Position numbers and translations under genes: made by a program
Assembly (NCBI RefSeq): GCF_030010625.1
Contig: NZ_JASCXN010000029.1
Span: 1 to 64,000, forward strand
DNA length: 64,000 nt
Source of the DNA: Streptomyces sp. CC208A
GTDB taxonomy: Bacteria; Actinomycetota; Actinomycetes; Streptomycetales; Streptomycetaceae
Direction of reading: 5' to 3'
Part shown: positions 24,109 to 34,921 of the stretch, piece after piece
Layout of the letters: every line of letters starts with the position of its first letter
How positions within the stretch are numbered: the first letter of the stretch is position 1
The notes under the pieces: model-generated
Databases searched by the model: none
What the model was told of the DNA's origin: nothing
What the model saw: the letters and a program-made list of their open reading frames with translations, nothing else

Positions 24109-25425
24109 GTGAGAGCGCTTCCGCTCCGCACCGGCGTCCGCTGGAAGATCGCCCTGGCCATCGCGGGGGTCGGCGCGCTGATCGCGGTCACGCTCAGCGT
24201 GGTCGTGCACAACGCCGCGCGCATCTCGATGCTGGACAACGCGCGCGAGGTGCAGATGGAGCGTCTGCTCTTCGCCCAGCGCCTGTACGAGACCTCGAAG
24301 CCGAAGGAGCCGCGTTTCGGCGCGAAGCTCAACGACCCGGCGCTGCCGGACCAGCTCGACCGGCTGATGCGCGCCCAGCGGCGGGGCACGTACGTGCAGG
24401 AGCACCCGCACGGCGGGCCGCCGGACGTGTGGGCGGCGGTGCCGCTGGCCAACGGCGACGTGCTCTCCCTCCACATCCCCTTCGCCGACCGCAGCGCCAC
24501 GATCATGAAGGACCTCGACCGGGCGCTGGTCATCGGCTCGGTCTCGGTGGTGTTCGGCGGGGCCGCGCTCGGCATCCTCGTCGGCGGACAGCTCTCCCGG
24601 CGGCTGCGGAAGGCCGCGGCGGCGGCCGGGCGGGTCGCCCAGGGCAACGGGGACGTCCGGGTCCGGGACGCCGTGGGCGGGGTCGTACGGGACGAGACCG
24701 ACGACCTGGCGTGGGCGATCGACGCGCTCACCGACGCGCTCAACGAACGGGTCGAGGCCGAGCGGCGGGTCACCGCGGACATCGCGCACGAGCTGCGCAC
24801 CCCGGTGACCGGGCTGCTCACGGCGGCCGAGCTGCTGCCACCCGGCCGCCCGAGCGAGCTGGTGAGGGACCGGGCGCAGGCGATGCGGACGCTGGTCGAG
24901 GACGTGCTTGAGGTGGCCCGGCTCGACGGGGCCTCGGAGCGGGCCGAGCTCCAGGAGATCGCGCTCGGCGAGTTCGTGGAGCGGCGGGTGCGGTCGGTGG
25001 CCCCGGAGGTGGAGGTCCGGGTCGTGCACGAGTCGTGGGTGTCGACCGATCCGCGCCGCCTGGAGCGGATCCTCGGCAACCTGCTGGCCAACGCGGCCAA
25101 GCACGGCAAGGGCCCGGTGGAAGTCACCGTCGAGGGCCGCGTGGTACGCGTACGGGACCACGGCCCCGGCTTCCCGGAGGCGCTCCTCCGCGAGGGCCCG
25201 AGCCGCTTCCGTACGGGCACGAGCGACCGCGCGGGCCAGGGCCACGGCCTGGGCCTGACGATCGCGGCCGGCCAGGCGCGGGTCCTCGGCGCCCGCCTGA
25301 CCTTCCGCAACGTGGCCTCGGAGACCGCCCCGGAGGGAGTCGGCGGCGCGGTGGCGGTGCTGTGGCTCCCGGACCACGCCCCGACGAACACGGGAAGCTT
25401 CCCGATCCTGCGACCGCCGAACTGA
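24109..25425 (+). CDS. cseC: Sensor histidine kinase CseC
   Basis: 438 residues. Two membrane helices (about 12-33, and 137-157 VIGSVSVVFGGAALGILVGG) flank a sensor domain of about 100 residues. A HAMP-like segment, the dimerisation box TADIAHELRTPVTGL with the phosphorylated His, and an ATPase domain with N-box (LANAAKHG), G1 (VRDHGPGF) and G2 (GQGHGLGLTI) follow. It senses cell-wall stress for SigE in S. coelicolor. The GTG at 24109 lies three bases after the cseB stop, so the two are coupled. Confidence 0.95.
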   Translation: MRALPLRTGVRWKIALAIAGVGALIAVTLSVVVHNAARISMLDNAREVQMERLLFAQRLYETSKPKEPRFGAKLNDPALPDQLDRLMRAQRRGTYVQEHPHGGPPDVWAAVPLANGDVLSLHIPFADRSATIMKDLDRALVIGSVSVVFGGAALGILVGGQLSRRLRKAAAAAGRVAQGNGDVRVRDAVGGVVRDETDDLAWAIDALTDALNERVEAERRVTADIAHELRTPVTGLLTAAELLPPGRPSELVRDRAQAMRTLVEDVLEVARLDGASERAELQEIALGEFVERRVRSVAPEVEVRVVHESWVSTDPRRLERILGNLLANAAKHGKGPVEVTVEGRVVRVRDHGPGFPEALLREGPSRFRTGTSDRAGQGHGLGLTIAAGQARVLGARLTFRNVASETAPEGVGGAVAVLWLPDHAPTNTGSFPILRPPN

Positions 25426-25545
25426 CCGACGGCCACCGGAGCGGCGTCGACCCCCGGAGGGGCCGGGCCGACCGGTAGCCACCAGAGCCACCGCGCCCAC
25501 CGGGCCTGCCGGCCCACAGCCACCGGCCCGGCCGGCCGTCGCCGG

Positions 25546-25802
25546 TCACTTCGCCCGGGGTTTCCGAACTCCTTGGAGAAGTCCAGCTCCTCGTTGCGCT
25601 GGGTCAGCGAGTACCAGTTGCCGTTGTCGTCGCGGAAGATCGCCTCGATGCCGTACGGCCGCTCCTGCGGCTCCTGGACGAACTCCACCCCCTTCGCCCG
25701 GAAGGCCTCGTAGCCCCCCGGCAGCCGTCGGAGCAGGGCCTGCCGCGCCCCCTCGGGGCTGTTGGTCTCCACGTACGAAAGCGTCGCACGCGGCACCGAC
25801 AA
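25546..25802 (-). pseudogene. Remnant of a VOC-family (glyoxalase-like) protein gene
   Basis: Only the C-terminal half of a VOC fold is recognisable: GYEAFRAKGVEFVQEP, YGIEAIFRDDNGNWYSLTQR and EELDFSKEFG, the usual metal-site end of the domain. The N-terminal beta-alpha module is missing or replaced by about 25 residues of unclear origin starting at 25802. Near the end, the frame reading EFGNP runs on past the expected stop, whereas a frame one base away gives KPRAK and TGA at 25546. A 1-bp deletion near the 3-prime end explains this. It lies between cseC and the MFS gene terminator. Confidence 0.65.
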
Positions 25803-25842
25803 CGGCCCCTGCCGTCCCCGGGGAGGGGGCGGCAGGGGCCGT
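25802..25842 (-). terminator. Terminator of the MFS gene
   Basis: ACGGCCCCTGCCG (25802-25814) and CGGCAGGGGCCGT (25830-25842) form a perfect 13-bp stem, 45 nt beyond the stop of the MFS gene. Confidence 0.75.
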
Positions 25843-25886
25843 CGGGCCCGGACCAGGACCGGGCACCGGGCCAGGACCAGGACCGG

Positions 25887-27491
25887 TCAGACCGTCTCGG
25901 CGACCTTCGCCGTGCCGTCGGCGTCGGCGTCGGCCTGCTTCTCCCCGACCTGCTTCTCCGGCGCCGGGCCGGCGCCTCGCAGCGCCACCTCCTTGACGAA
26001 GAAGGCGAGGACGAAGCCGAGGACCGCGACCGCCGCGCCGACGAGGAAGGCGGAGTGGGTGCCCGCCGCGACCGCGTGCTGGTAGGCCTCGCGCAGCGCC
26101 TCCGGCAGCTTGGCCAGGCTCGCCGCGTCGAGCTGGGCGGTCCGCTCGGTGAGGGCGGAGCCGCCGCGGGCGGCCATCTCGTCCTGGACCCGGCCGGTGA
26201 AGAGCGCGCCCATGACGGCGACGCCGAAGGAGGAGCCGAGGGTCCGGAAGAGGGTGGTGGAGCTGGAGGCCACGCCCATGTCCTTCATCTCGACGCTGTT
26301 CTGCGCGACGAGCATGGTGATCTGCATCAGGAAGCCCATGCCGGCGCCGAGGAGGGCCATCCAGAGGCCGGAGACCAGGCGGGAGGTGCCGGTGTCCATC
26401 GTGGAGAGCAGGAACAGGCCGGCGGTCATCAGCGCGCCGCCCGCGACGGGGAAGGCCTTGTACCGGCCGGTGCTGGTGGTGACGCGGCCGACGACCAGCG
26501 AGACGACCATCATCGAGAGCAGCATCGGCAGGAGCAGCAGCCCGGAGTTGGTGGCCGAGGCGCCCTGCACCGACTGCTGGAAGATCGGCAGGTAGAGGAC
26601 CGCGCCGAACATCACGAAGCCGGTGATGAAGCCGATCAGGGACATCAGGGTGAAGTTGCGGCTGCGGAAGATGCGCAGCGGCACGATCGGGTCGCTCGCG
26701 CGGGTCTCCACGTACAGGAAGGCGGCGAGGGCGGCCGCGCCGCCGACCGCGAGGCCGACGACGGTGGCCGAGCCCCAGGCGTACTCGGTGCCGCCCCAGG
26801 TGGTGACGAGGACGATCGCGGTGATACCGACGGTCAGCAGCCCGGCGCCGAGGAAGTCGATCCGGGTGCCGACCGCCCGCCGCTTCTTCGGCAGGTGGAG
26901 GACGGTGGTGATCATGGCGAGGGCGACGGCGCCCAGCGGCAGGTTGATGTAGAAGGACCAGCGCCAGCCCCAGTGGTCGGTGATGGTGCCGCCGACCAGC
27001 GGGCCGCCGATCATGGCGAGGGCCATCACGCCGGCCATCATGCCCTGGTACTTGCCCCGCTCCCGGGGCGGGATCAGGTCGCCGATGATCGCCATCACGC
27101 CGACCATGAGGCCGCCGGCGCCGAGGCCCTGGACGGTCCGGAAGCCGATGAGCTGGCCCATGTCCTGGGCCATGCCGCTGAGCGCCGAACCGATCAGGAA
27201 GATCACGATCGAGAGGAGGAAGACGCCCTTGCGGCCGTACATGTCGCCGAGCTTGCCCCAGACGGGGGTGGAGGCGGCGGTGGCCAGGGTGTAGGCGGTG
27301 ACGACCCAGGAGAGGTGCTCCAGGCCGCCGAGCTCGCCGACGATCGTCGGCATCGCGGTGCCGATGATCATGTTGTCCAGCATCGCGAGGAGCATCGCGA
27401 TCATGAGGGCGAGGAGGACCACCCGCACGCTGCGCGGCGCCTCCGGCTCCCCCTGGGCCTGTCGCGTGGTCGATGACGCGGCGTCCGTCAC
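25887..27491 (-). CDS. MFS multidrug exporter of the DHA2 (EmrB/QacA) family
   Basis: 534 residues with 14 predicted membrane helices, the DHA2 arrangement. Landmarks are MLDNMIIGTAMPTIVGEL in helix 1 (the usual motif D1 position), TAASTPVWGKLGDMYGRKG (loop 2-3, motif A), and the C motif region near GMMAGVMALAMIGGPLVGGTI. Such proteins expel drugs or dyes using the proton gradient. The C-terminal tail is charged and Ala-rich. The ATG at 27491 faces the divergent TetR gene, and two operator-like palindromes lie between, so repression by that TetR is the natural reading. Confidence 0.93.
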   Translation of the reverse strand: MTDAASSTTRQAQGEPEAPRSVRVVLLALMIAMLLAMLDNMIIGTAMPTIVGELGGLEHLSWVVTAYTLATAASTPVWGKLGDMYGRKGVFLLSIVIFLIGSALSGMAQDMGQLIGFRTVQGLGAGGLMVGVMAIIGDLIPPRERGKYQGMMAGVMALAMIGGPLVGGTITDHWGWRWSFYINLPLGAVALAMITTVLHLPKKRRAVGTRIDFLGAGLLTVGITAIVLVTTWGGTEYAWGSATVVGLAVGGAAALAAFLYVETRASDPIVPLRIFRSRNFTLMSLIGFITGFVMFGAVLYLPIFQQSVQGASATNSGLLLLPMLLSMMVVSLVVGRVTTSTGRYKAFPVAGGALMTAGLFLLSTMDTGTSRLVSGLWMALLGAGMGFLMQITMLVAQNSVEMKDMGVASSSTTLFRTLGSSFGVAVMGALFTGRVQDEMAARGGSALTERTAQLDAASLAKLPEALREAYQHAVAAGTHSAFLVGAAVAVLGFVLAFFVKEVALRGAGPAPEKQVGEKQADADADGTAKVAETV

Positions 27492-27504
27492 GAGCCGTCC
27501 CCTT

Positions 27505-27522
27505 ACTTGCCGACCGGCTAGT
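27505..27522. promoter_or_regulatory. TetR operator copy 1 (MFS side)
   Basis: ACTTGCCGACCGGCTAGT is an 18-bp imperfect palindrome, with 7 of 9 positions symmetric. It fits the consensus ACTTGCCGnnCGGCAAGT shared with the second site 45 bp away. It lies 13 bp before the MFS start codon. Confidence 0.7.
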
Positions 27523-27549
27523 TACTACACTGGGGACGGTAGGGGTGTC

Positions 27550-27567
27550 ACTTGCCGGTCGTCAAGT
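27550..27567. promoter_or_regulatory. TetR operator copy 2 (regulator side)
   Basis: ACTTGCCGGTCGTCAAGT has the same half-site as copy 1, again with 7 of 9 symmetric positions. It is 30 bp before the TetR ATG. Two copies allow repression of the exporter and autoregulation. Confidence 0.7.
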
Positions 27568-27597
27568 AAGTTTTGTGGAAAGTGGGAGTGAACAGCC

Positions 27598-28152
27598 ATG
27601 GCCCGAGGCAACACCCGGCAGCGCATCCAGGACGTGGCCCTCGAACTCTTCGCCGAGCAGGGCTACGAGAAGACCTCGCTGCGCGAGATCGCCGAACGCC
27701 TCGACGTCACGAAGGCGGCGCTCTACTACCACTTCAAGACCAAGGAAGACATCATCATCGGGATCTTCCAGGACCTGGCCCGGCCGATCGACGAGCTGGT
27801 GGCCTGGGCGGCCGAGCAGCCGCGCACCCTGGAGACCAAGCAGGAGATCCTGCGCCGCTACCACCGGGCGCTGCTCGCCGCGGCCCCGCTGTTCCGCTTC
27901 ATGCACGAGAACCAGGCGACCGTGCGCGACCTGAGCATCGGCCTGACCTTCAAGGAGCGCTTCATGGCGCTCAACGAGTTCATCCAGGAGCCGGACGACC
28001 CGATGAAGAACAAGGTCCGCGCCGTGAGCGCGATCTTCGCGCTGCACGCCGGGACCTTCTTCATGCAGAACGTCGAGGGCGACCCCGAGGAAAAGCAGGA
28101 AGCCGTCCTCGAGGTCGCCCTCGATCTGATCGAACAGGCCCGGCGGGCCTGA
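27598..28152 (+). CDS. TetR-family regulator, likely repressor of the adjacent exporter
   Basis: 184 residues. The DNA-binding domain reads IQDVALELFAEQGYEKTSL, REIAERLDVTKAALYYHFKTKEDII (helix-turn-helix at about 30-50). The C-terminal domain is helical and would bind the inducer, probably a substrate of the pump. It diverges from the MFS gene across 106 bp that hold two matching palindromes. ATG27598 follows GGAAAGTGGGAGTG. It converges with the M23 peptidase gene. Confidence 0.93.
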   Translation: MARGNTRQRIQDVALELFAEQGYEKTSLREIAERLDVTKAALYYHFKTKEDIIIGIFQDLARPIDELVAWAAEQPRTLETKQEILRRYHRALLAAAPLFRFMHENQATVRDLSIGLTFKERFMALNEFIQEPDDPMKNKVRAVSAIFALHAGTFFMQNVEGDPEEKQEAVLEVALDLIEQARRA

Positions 28153-28184
28153 CACCCGCCGGCCTCGGCCGGACACGCTCAGCG

Positions 28185-28913
28185 TCAGATGGAGACGCCG
28201 TGGGTCCGCAGGAAGGCGGCCGGGTTGACCGCGGAGCCGTAGTTCGGGGTCGTACGGATCTCGAAGTGCAGGTGCGGGCCGGAGGAGTTGCCGGTGTTGC
28301 CCGAGAGGGCGATCTGCTGACCGGCGGCGACCTTCTGGCCGACGTACACCTTGATCTTCGACAGGTGGGCGTACTGCGAGTACGTGCCGTTGGCGTGCTT
28401 CACGACGATGGCGTTGCCGTACGCGGGACCGTCGCCGCCGCCGTTCGGGCCGGCCTTCACGACGGTGCCGGCGCCGGCGGCCTTGACCGGGGTGCCGACC
28501 GGGACGGCGAAGTCCTGGCCGGAGTGCTTGTGGGCCCACATGGCGCCGCCCTGGTTGTAGCTGGCGGTGAGGGTGTACGAGGTGACCGGCTTGACCCAGC
28601 CCTTGGCCTTCTTCGCGGCGACCGGCTTGGCGGCGGCCTTCTTGGCCGCGGCCTTCACCTGAGCGGCCTTCGCGGCCTTCGCGGCCTGAGCCTTGGCGGC
28701 CTGCGCCTGGGCGGCGGCCTTGACCTGGGCGGCGACCTTGGCCTGGGTCTCGGCCTGGGCCATGACGGCGGCCGCGGTGCCGGTGACCGGGACGGCCTTG
28801 CTCTCGGCGGCGAAGGCGGACCCGGCTCCGGCCACCAGCGACGCTCCCAGACCCGCGGTGGCGAGGGCGACGGCGGTGACTCGGACGGCGGGGTTCATGA
28901 CGCGCTTCGACAT
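28185..28913 (-). CDS. Secreted M23 (LytM-type) peptidoglycan endopeptidase
   Basis: 242 residues. A signal peptide (about 1-36, cleavage after AFA) leads to a low-complexity linker of about 75 residues made of Ala, Lys and Gln (AQAAKAQAAKAAKAAQVKAA), which may be wall-binding. The LytM domain follows with the zinc ligands in HKHSGQDF and HLHFE and the conserved NGTYSQYAHLSKI. It would cut peptide crosslinks in peptidoglycan. ATG28913 is chosen because GGAGGTCTT lies upstream. The 5-prime region is long and holds several inverted repeats, but I do not recognise a known riboswitch. Confidence 0.92.
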   Translation of the reverse strand: MSKRVMNPAVRVTAVALATAGLGASLVAGAGSAFAAESKAVPVTGTAAAVMAQAETQAKVAAQVKAAAQAQAAKAQAAKAAKAAQVKAAAKKAAAKPVAAKKAKGWVKPVTSYTLTASYNQGGAMWAHKHSGQDFAVPVGTPVKAAGAGTVVKAGPNGGGDGPAYGNAIVVKHANGTYSQYAHLSKIKVYVGQKVAAGQQIALSGNTGNSSGPHLHFEIRTTPNYGSAVNPAAFLRTHGVSI

Positions 28914-29400
28914 ACGGGGGAAGACCTCCGGACAGAACGGGACCCGACGCGATCGGTGCGTTGCGCCGGGCTGGCTGTTCCTTGGTAACCCGCCACCCAG
29001 GCCATCCCAAAACACCCCATCTACGACAGAAGGTCGTAGCGATCTCCGCCGGAACACACCCCTCGTCCTCCCGGGAGCCCACCTGCGAAATCGGACATAA
29101 GGGCTCAAGTTTTCAGGTTGAGTCGCCTGCCGATGGGGCCGGAAAAGGCCGGAAAGGCAGCGCGACGCCCGATTCGACCCGGTCGGGACCAAGGTCCCGG
29201 TGGTTGACCCCTAAACGTCCAGATTCATCCGACATCGGTACTACGACCACCTCTAGTACCCCTCGAAACCCCTGTGCGCCTTGTCACCACGCGGGGCCTG
29301 CCATTGCGACCTGGGTCACGCAACCGGAGCCGCCGAAAGGCCGTCCCGCACTACGCTGACCGATCGGGGACGTACATCAGGGACGTACGGGGGGACAGGT
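28914..29400. other. Divergent intergenic region between M23 peptidase and NACHT genes
   Basis: 487 bp without a gene. Notable structures are CTACGAC-AGAAG-GTCGTAG (29021-29039, perfect 7-bp arms), CGGGACC-AA-GGTCCCG (29183-29198, perfect 7-bp arms) and CTCAA...TTGAG around 29103-29121. A TTGACC at about 29202 could be the -35 of the NACHT gene promoter. On the minus strand the peptidase mRNA could carry a leader of over 200 nt. Parts, such as 29001-29020, are poorer in GC than the genes. Confidence 0.5.
29021..29039. repeat. Perfect inverted repeat in the M23 leader
   Basis: CTACGAC and GTCGTAG arms of 7 bp with a 5-nt centre, 108 bp upstream of the peptidase start. It could be an operator or an RNA hairpin. 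Confidence 0.5.
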
Positions 29401-32328
29401 ATGGAACCGGCACTCATCGGCACCCGGCTCGCGTCGGCGGCGATCGGCCCGCTGCTGAGGAGACTGCTGGCCCAAGGCGCTCCCGGCGCCGGCCTCACGG
29501 GCGCCGACCGCCCCGTACGGCTCGCCTCGCTCCTCTCCTTCCGAGGCGAGAAGCGCACCCTCACCGAGAAGGACGTGCGGAAGCTGGCGGCGACGCTGGT
29601 GGCCCGGACCTGCGAGGGCCCCGGCGAGCGGCCGTTCCCCACCGACGAGACCGAGGCCGTCACCGATGCCCTCGCCGCGAACCTGCTGGCCCTCGGCGAC
29701 CTCGACATGGACGACGTCCAGGCCGTCCACCTCGGCCACCGCGACCTCGCCCGGCGCCTGCGCGAAGCCGCCCCCGCCCCCGACGGCCTCTCCGCGGACG
29801 CGGTCCTCTACCTGGAGACGGCCACCGAGGGGGCCTGCCGCCACATCCTGGAGTTCTTCGCCCAGCGCCCCTCCTTCGTCGCCCGCACCCTCGTGGAGCA
29901 GACCCGGGCCCAGGCCGGGCTTGCCGCGAAGCTCGACGCGGTGGCGGCGGCGAACCCGGGCCCGCTCGCCGAGGACGCCGCCTTCGAGCGCCGCTACCTG
30001 GCGCACCTGGCGAAGAAGCACGGCCACCTGACGATCTACGGCATCGACCTGCACGACACGGAGGAGGACTGGCCGCTCGACGTGGCCTACCTGTCCCTGG
30101 AGGCGACCGGCGAGCCCCGCGGCCACCGCCCCGACCACCAGGAGTACGTGTCCCTCCGCGCCGACCTCGCCCCCGCCGCCCACGACCGGATCCTGCTCCG
30201 GGGCCAGGCGGGCTCCGGCAAGACGACCCTCGTCCAGTGGCTGACGGTCGCGGCGTGCGCGGCGAACGCCGGGGAGGGCGGCGACGACGGGACGGCGTAC
30301 CTCTACGGCCGCATCCCCTTCGTCCTCCCCCTGCGCACCCTCACCCGCCACGGCGAACGCCTCCCCGACGCCGGACGCTTCCTCTCCGCCGCGGGCTGCC
30401 CCCTCACCCCGCCCGACGGCTGGGCCGACCGCGTCCTCGCCGCCGGCCGGGGCCTGGTCCTCGTCGACGGCATCGACGAGATCCCCGAGGCCGAGCGCGG
30501 CCGGGCCCGCGACTGGCTGCGCGGGCTGCTCGCCGCGTACGACGGCGGCAACCGCTGGCTCGTGACCTCCCGCCCCACCGCCGTACGCGACGACTGGCTG
30601 GCCCGCGACGGCTTCACCGAGCTGACCCTCTCCCCCATGTCCCCCGCCGAAGTCGCCACCTTCGTACGCCGCTGGCACCGCGCGGCGGGCCCGTCGGCGG
30701 CACCGTACGAACAGCAGCTCCTGGACTCCCTCCGTACGACGGAACACGTGGCCCAACTGGCGACGAACCCCCTCATGTGCGGCCTGATCTGCGCCCTCCA
30801 CCGCGACCGCCGCGGCTACCTCCCCCGGGGCCGCAAGCCGCTGTACGAGGCCGCTCTCGCGATGCTGCTCTCCCGCCGCGACCGCGAACGCGGCATGGGC
30901 GCCCCCTACGGCGTCGCCCTCGACGAGGCCCCCCAGATCCAGCTGGTCCAGCGCCTGGCGTACTGGCTCACGCTCAACGACCGCTTCGTCATGGACCGCG
31001 CCCACGCGGAGTCCCTGGTCACGGAGGCCCTCCCGGCGATGGGCCTCCGTGATGCCCCACCAGACCAGGTCTTCACCCACCTCCTCCACCGCAGCGGCCT
31101 CCTCCGTGAGCCCACCGCCGACACCGTCGACTTCGTCCACCGCACCTTCCAGGACTACCTGGCGGCCAAGGCCCTGGTAGACCACTGGGACATCGGCGTC
31201 CTCGTCCGCCACGCGACGGACGACCGCTGGGAGGACGTCATCCGCATGGCCGTCGGCCACGCCCGCCCCCGCGAGGCGGCGGAGATCCTGCGGGAGCTGC
31301 TGAAGGCGGCGGACGCCGCCGCCGACCGCCGTACGCGGCTGCGCCTGGTCCTCCTGGCTGCGACGGCCCTGGACCACGCGACGGAGGTCTCCGCGGAGGT
31401 CCGGGAGGAGATCGTGCGGCGTACGGGGGAGGTCATCCCGCCCCGTACGCCGGACGAGGCGAGGGAGCTGGCGGGGGTGGGGCGCATGGTTCTGGACCTG
31501 CTGCCGGGCCCTGAGGGACTGAGCGGCGAAGCGGCGGAGATGGTGGTGATCGCGGCGAGTCACGTCACGGTGGACGCAGCCGTCCCCTATCTGGCGCGTT
31601 TCGCCGATCACCCGAAGCTGGACGTACGGGCCCAGCTCGTCTGGGCGTGGCAGCGCTTCGAGACCCGGCCGTACGCGGAGGCGGTCATAGCCCGTCTGGA
31701 CCCGGCGGAGCTGCGCTACATCGTCAGCGACGACGGCCAGGCGGACGAACTCCTCCGCCTCGGGCTCGCACCCGAGCGCCTGGAGATCTATGAAGAAGTC
31801 TCAGACGGCCGAGTGGCCGCGCTGCTCACTCGTTGTGACCTCAAGACATTGGCCCTCACCCGTGCGCCCGGAAGTGTCTTCCCGGCTGCTCTGAGCTCGC
31901 AGGAGAACCTCGAAGAACTCTCGCTCATGCTGCCCGCTCAGGTGCCATGGAGGCTCACCGACCTGCCGACGGCGCCTGTGAGGGAGCTGTACCTCCAGTC
32001 TTCCCCCAGCGACGGTCTCGCGGGCCTCGCCCGGTTCCCGGAGCTGCGGCATCTCTCACCGTGGTCGGATCCCAGGAATGAGGAGGGCTGGCGAGCGCTG
32101 ACGGAACTGCCCCACCTGGAATCCCTGTACCTCGACACCTCCCTCGCCGTCTCCTGCCCCGATGACGTCACGCTGCCGTCGGTCACACACCTTTACCTCC
32201 ACTCCATCACCCCCACAGCCCCCCTGGCTCGCATCTTTCCCTGCCTGCGGTTCGTCACCGCGCTCCGCCCGCCCCTCGAAGGAGCCGAGCACCTGCCGCC
32301 ACACGTCCAGGTCACCCCGGTGGTATGA
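29401..32328 (+). CDS. NACHT-domain NTPase with leucine-rich C-terminus (bacterial NLR-like)
   Basis: 975 residues. A helical N-terminal domain of about 220 residues precedes a STAND/NACHT NTPase: Walker A GQAGSGKT (268-275), extended Walker B LVLVDGIDEIP (352-362) with the acidic residues typical of NACHT, then winged-helix and helical parts. Residues about 800-975 are leucine-rich repeats in style (LYLQSSPSDGLAGLARFPELRHL, shown as LYLQSSP and LPHLESLYLDTS). No nuclease, protease or TIR effector is obvious. Related bacterial NACHT proteins act as antiphage sensors; that role is inferred from family and not shown. ATG29401 follows GGGGACAGG. It is a single gene between a wall hydrolase and clpC, ended by a strong terminator. 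Confidence 0.88.
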   Translation: MEPALIGTRLASAAIGPLLRRLLAQGAPGAGLTGADRPVRLASLLSFRGEKRTLTEKDVRKLAATLVARTCEGPGERPFPTDETEAVTDALAANLLALGDLDMDDVQAVHLGHRDLARRLREAAPAPDGLSADAVLYLETATEGACRHILEFFAQRPSFVARTLVEQTRAQAGLAAKLDAVAAANPGPLAEDAAFERRYLAHLAKKHGHLTIYGIDLHDTEEDWPLDVAYLSLEATGEPRGHRPDHQEYVSLRADLAPAAHDRILLRGQAGSGKTTLVQWLTVAACAANAGEGGDDGTAYLYGRIPFVLPLRTLTRHGERLPDAGRFLSAAGCPLTPPDGWADRVLAAGRGLVLVDGIDEIPEAERGRARDWLRGLLAAYDGGNRWLVTSRPTAVRDDWLARDGFTELTLSPMSPAEVATFVRRWHRAAGPSAAPYEQQLLDSLRTTEHVAQLATNPLMCGLICALHRDRRGYLPRGRKPLYEAALAMLLSRRDRERGMGAPYGVALDEAPQIQLVQRLAYWLTLNDRFVMDRAHAESLVTEALPAMGLRDAPPDQVFTHLLHRSGLLREPTADTVDFVHRTFQDYLAAKALVDHWDIGVLVRHATDDRWEDVIRMAVGHARPREAAEILRELLKAADAAADRRTRLRLVLLAATALDHATEVSAEVREEIVRRTGEVIPPRTPDEARELAGVGRMVLDLLPGPEGLSGEAAEMVVIAASHVTVDAAVPYLARFADHPKLDVRAQLVWAWQRFETRPYAEAVIARLDPAELRYIVSDDGQADELLRLGLAPERLEIYEEVSDGRVAALLTRCDLKTLALTRAPGSVFPAALSSQENLEELSLMLPAQVPWRLTDLPTAPVRELYLQSSPSDGLAGLARFPELRHLSPWSDPRNEEGWRALTELPHLESLYLDTSLAVSCPDDVTLPSVTHLYLHSITPTAPLARIFPCLRFVTALRPPLEGAEHLPPHVQVTPVV

Positions 32329-32331
32329 CGA

Positions 32332-32376
32332 AAAGGGGCGGCCCCGGAACCGTGCTGGTTCCGGGGCCGCCCCTTT
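32332..32376. terminator. Bidirectional terminator between NACHT and clpC genes
   Basis: A perfect 20-bp stem (32332-32351 with 32357-32376) and a 5-nt loop GTGCT. The stem starts with AAA and ends with TTT, giving T-tracts in both directions. It serves both convergent genes. Confidence 0.9.
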
Positions 32377-32401
32377 GACCGCTACACGCTCAGCGCGTGC
32401 G

Positions 32402-34921
<2,520 letters not shown>

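Noticed and set aside
28914..29100. c-di-AMP (ydaO) riboswitch upstream of the M23 gene
   Set aside because: I looked for the conserved GGGGAACC / GGGGUGAA and final CAGCUAACC blocks and did not find a convincing match.
29274..31052. Arg/Pro-rich frame overlapping the NACHT gene
   Set aside because: Out-of-frame shadow; the NACHT frame has intact Walker motifs and a good start.
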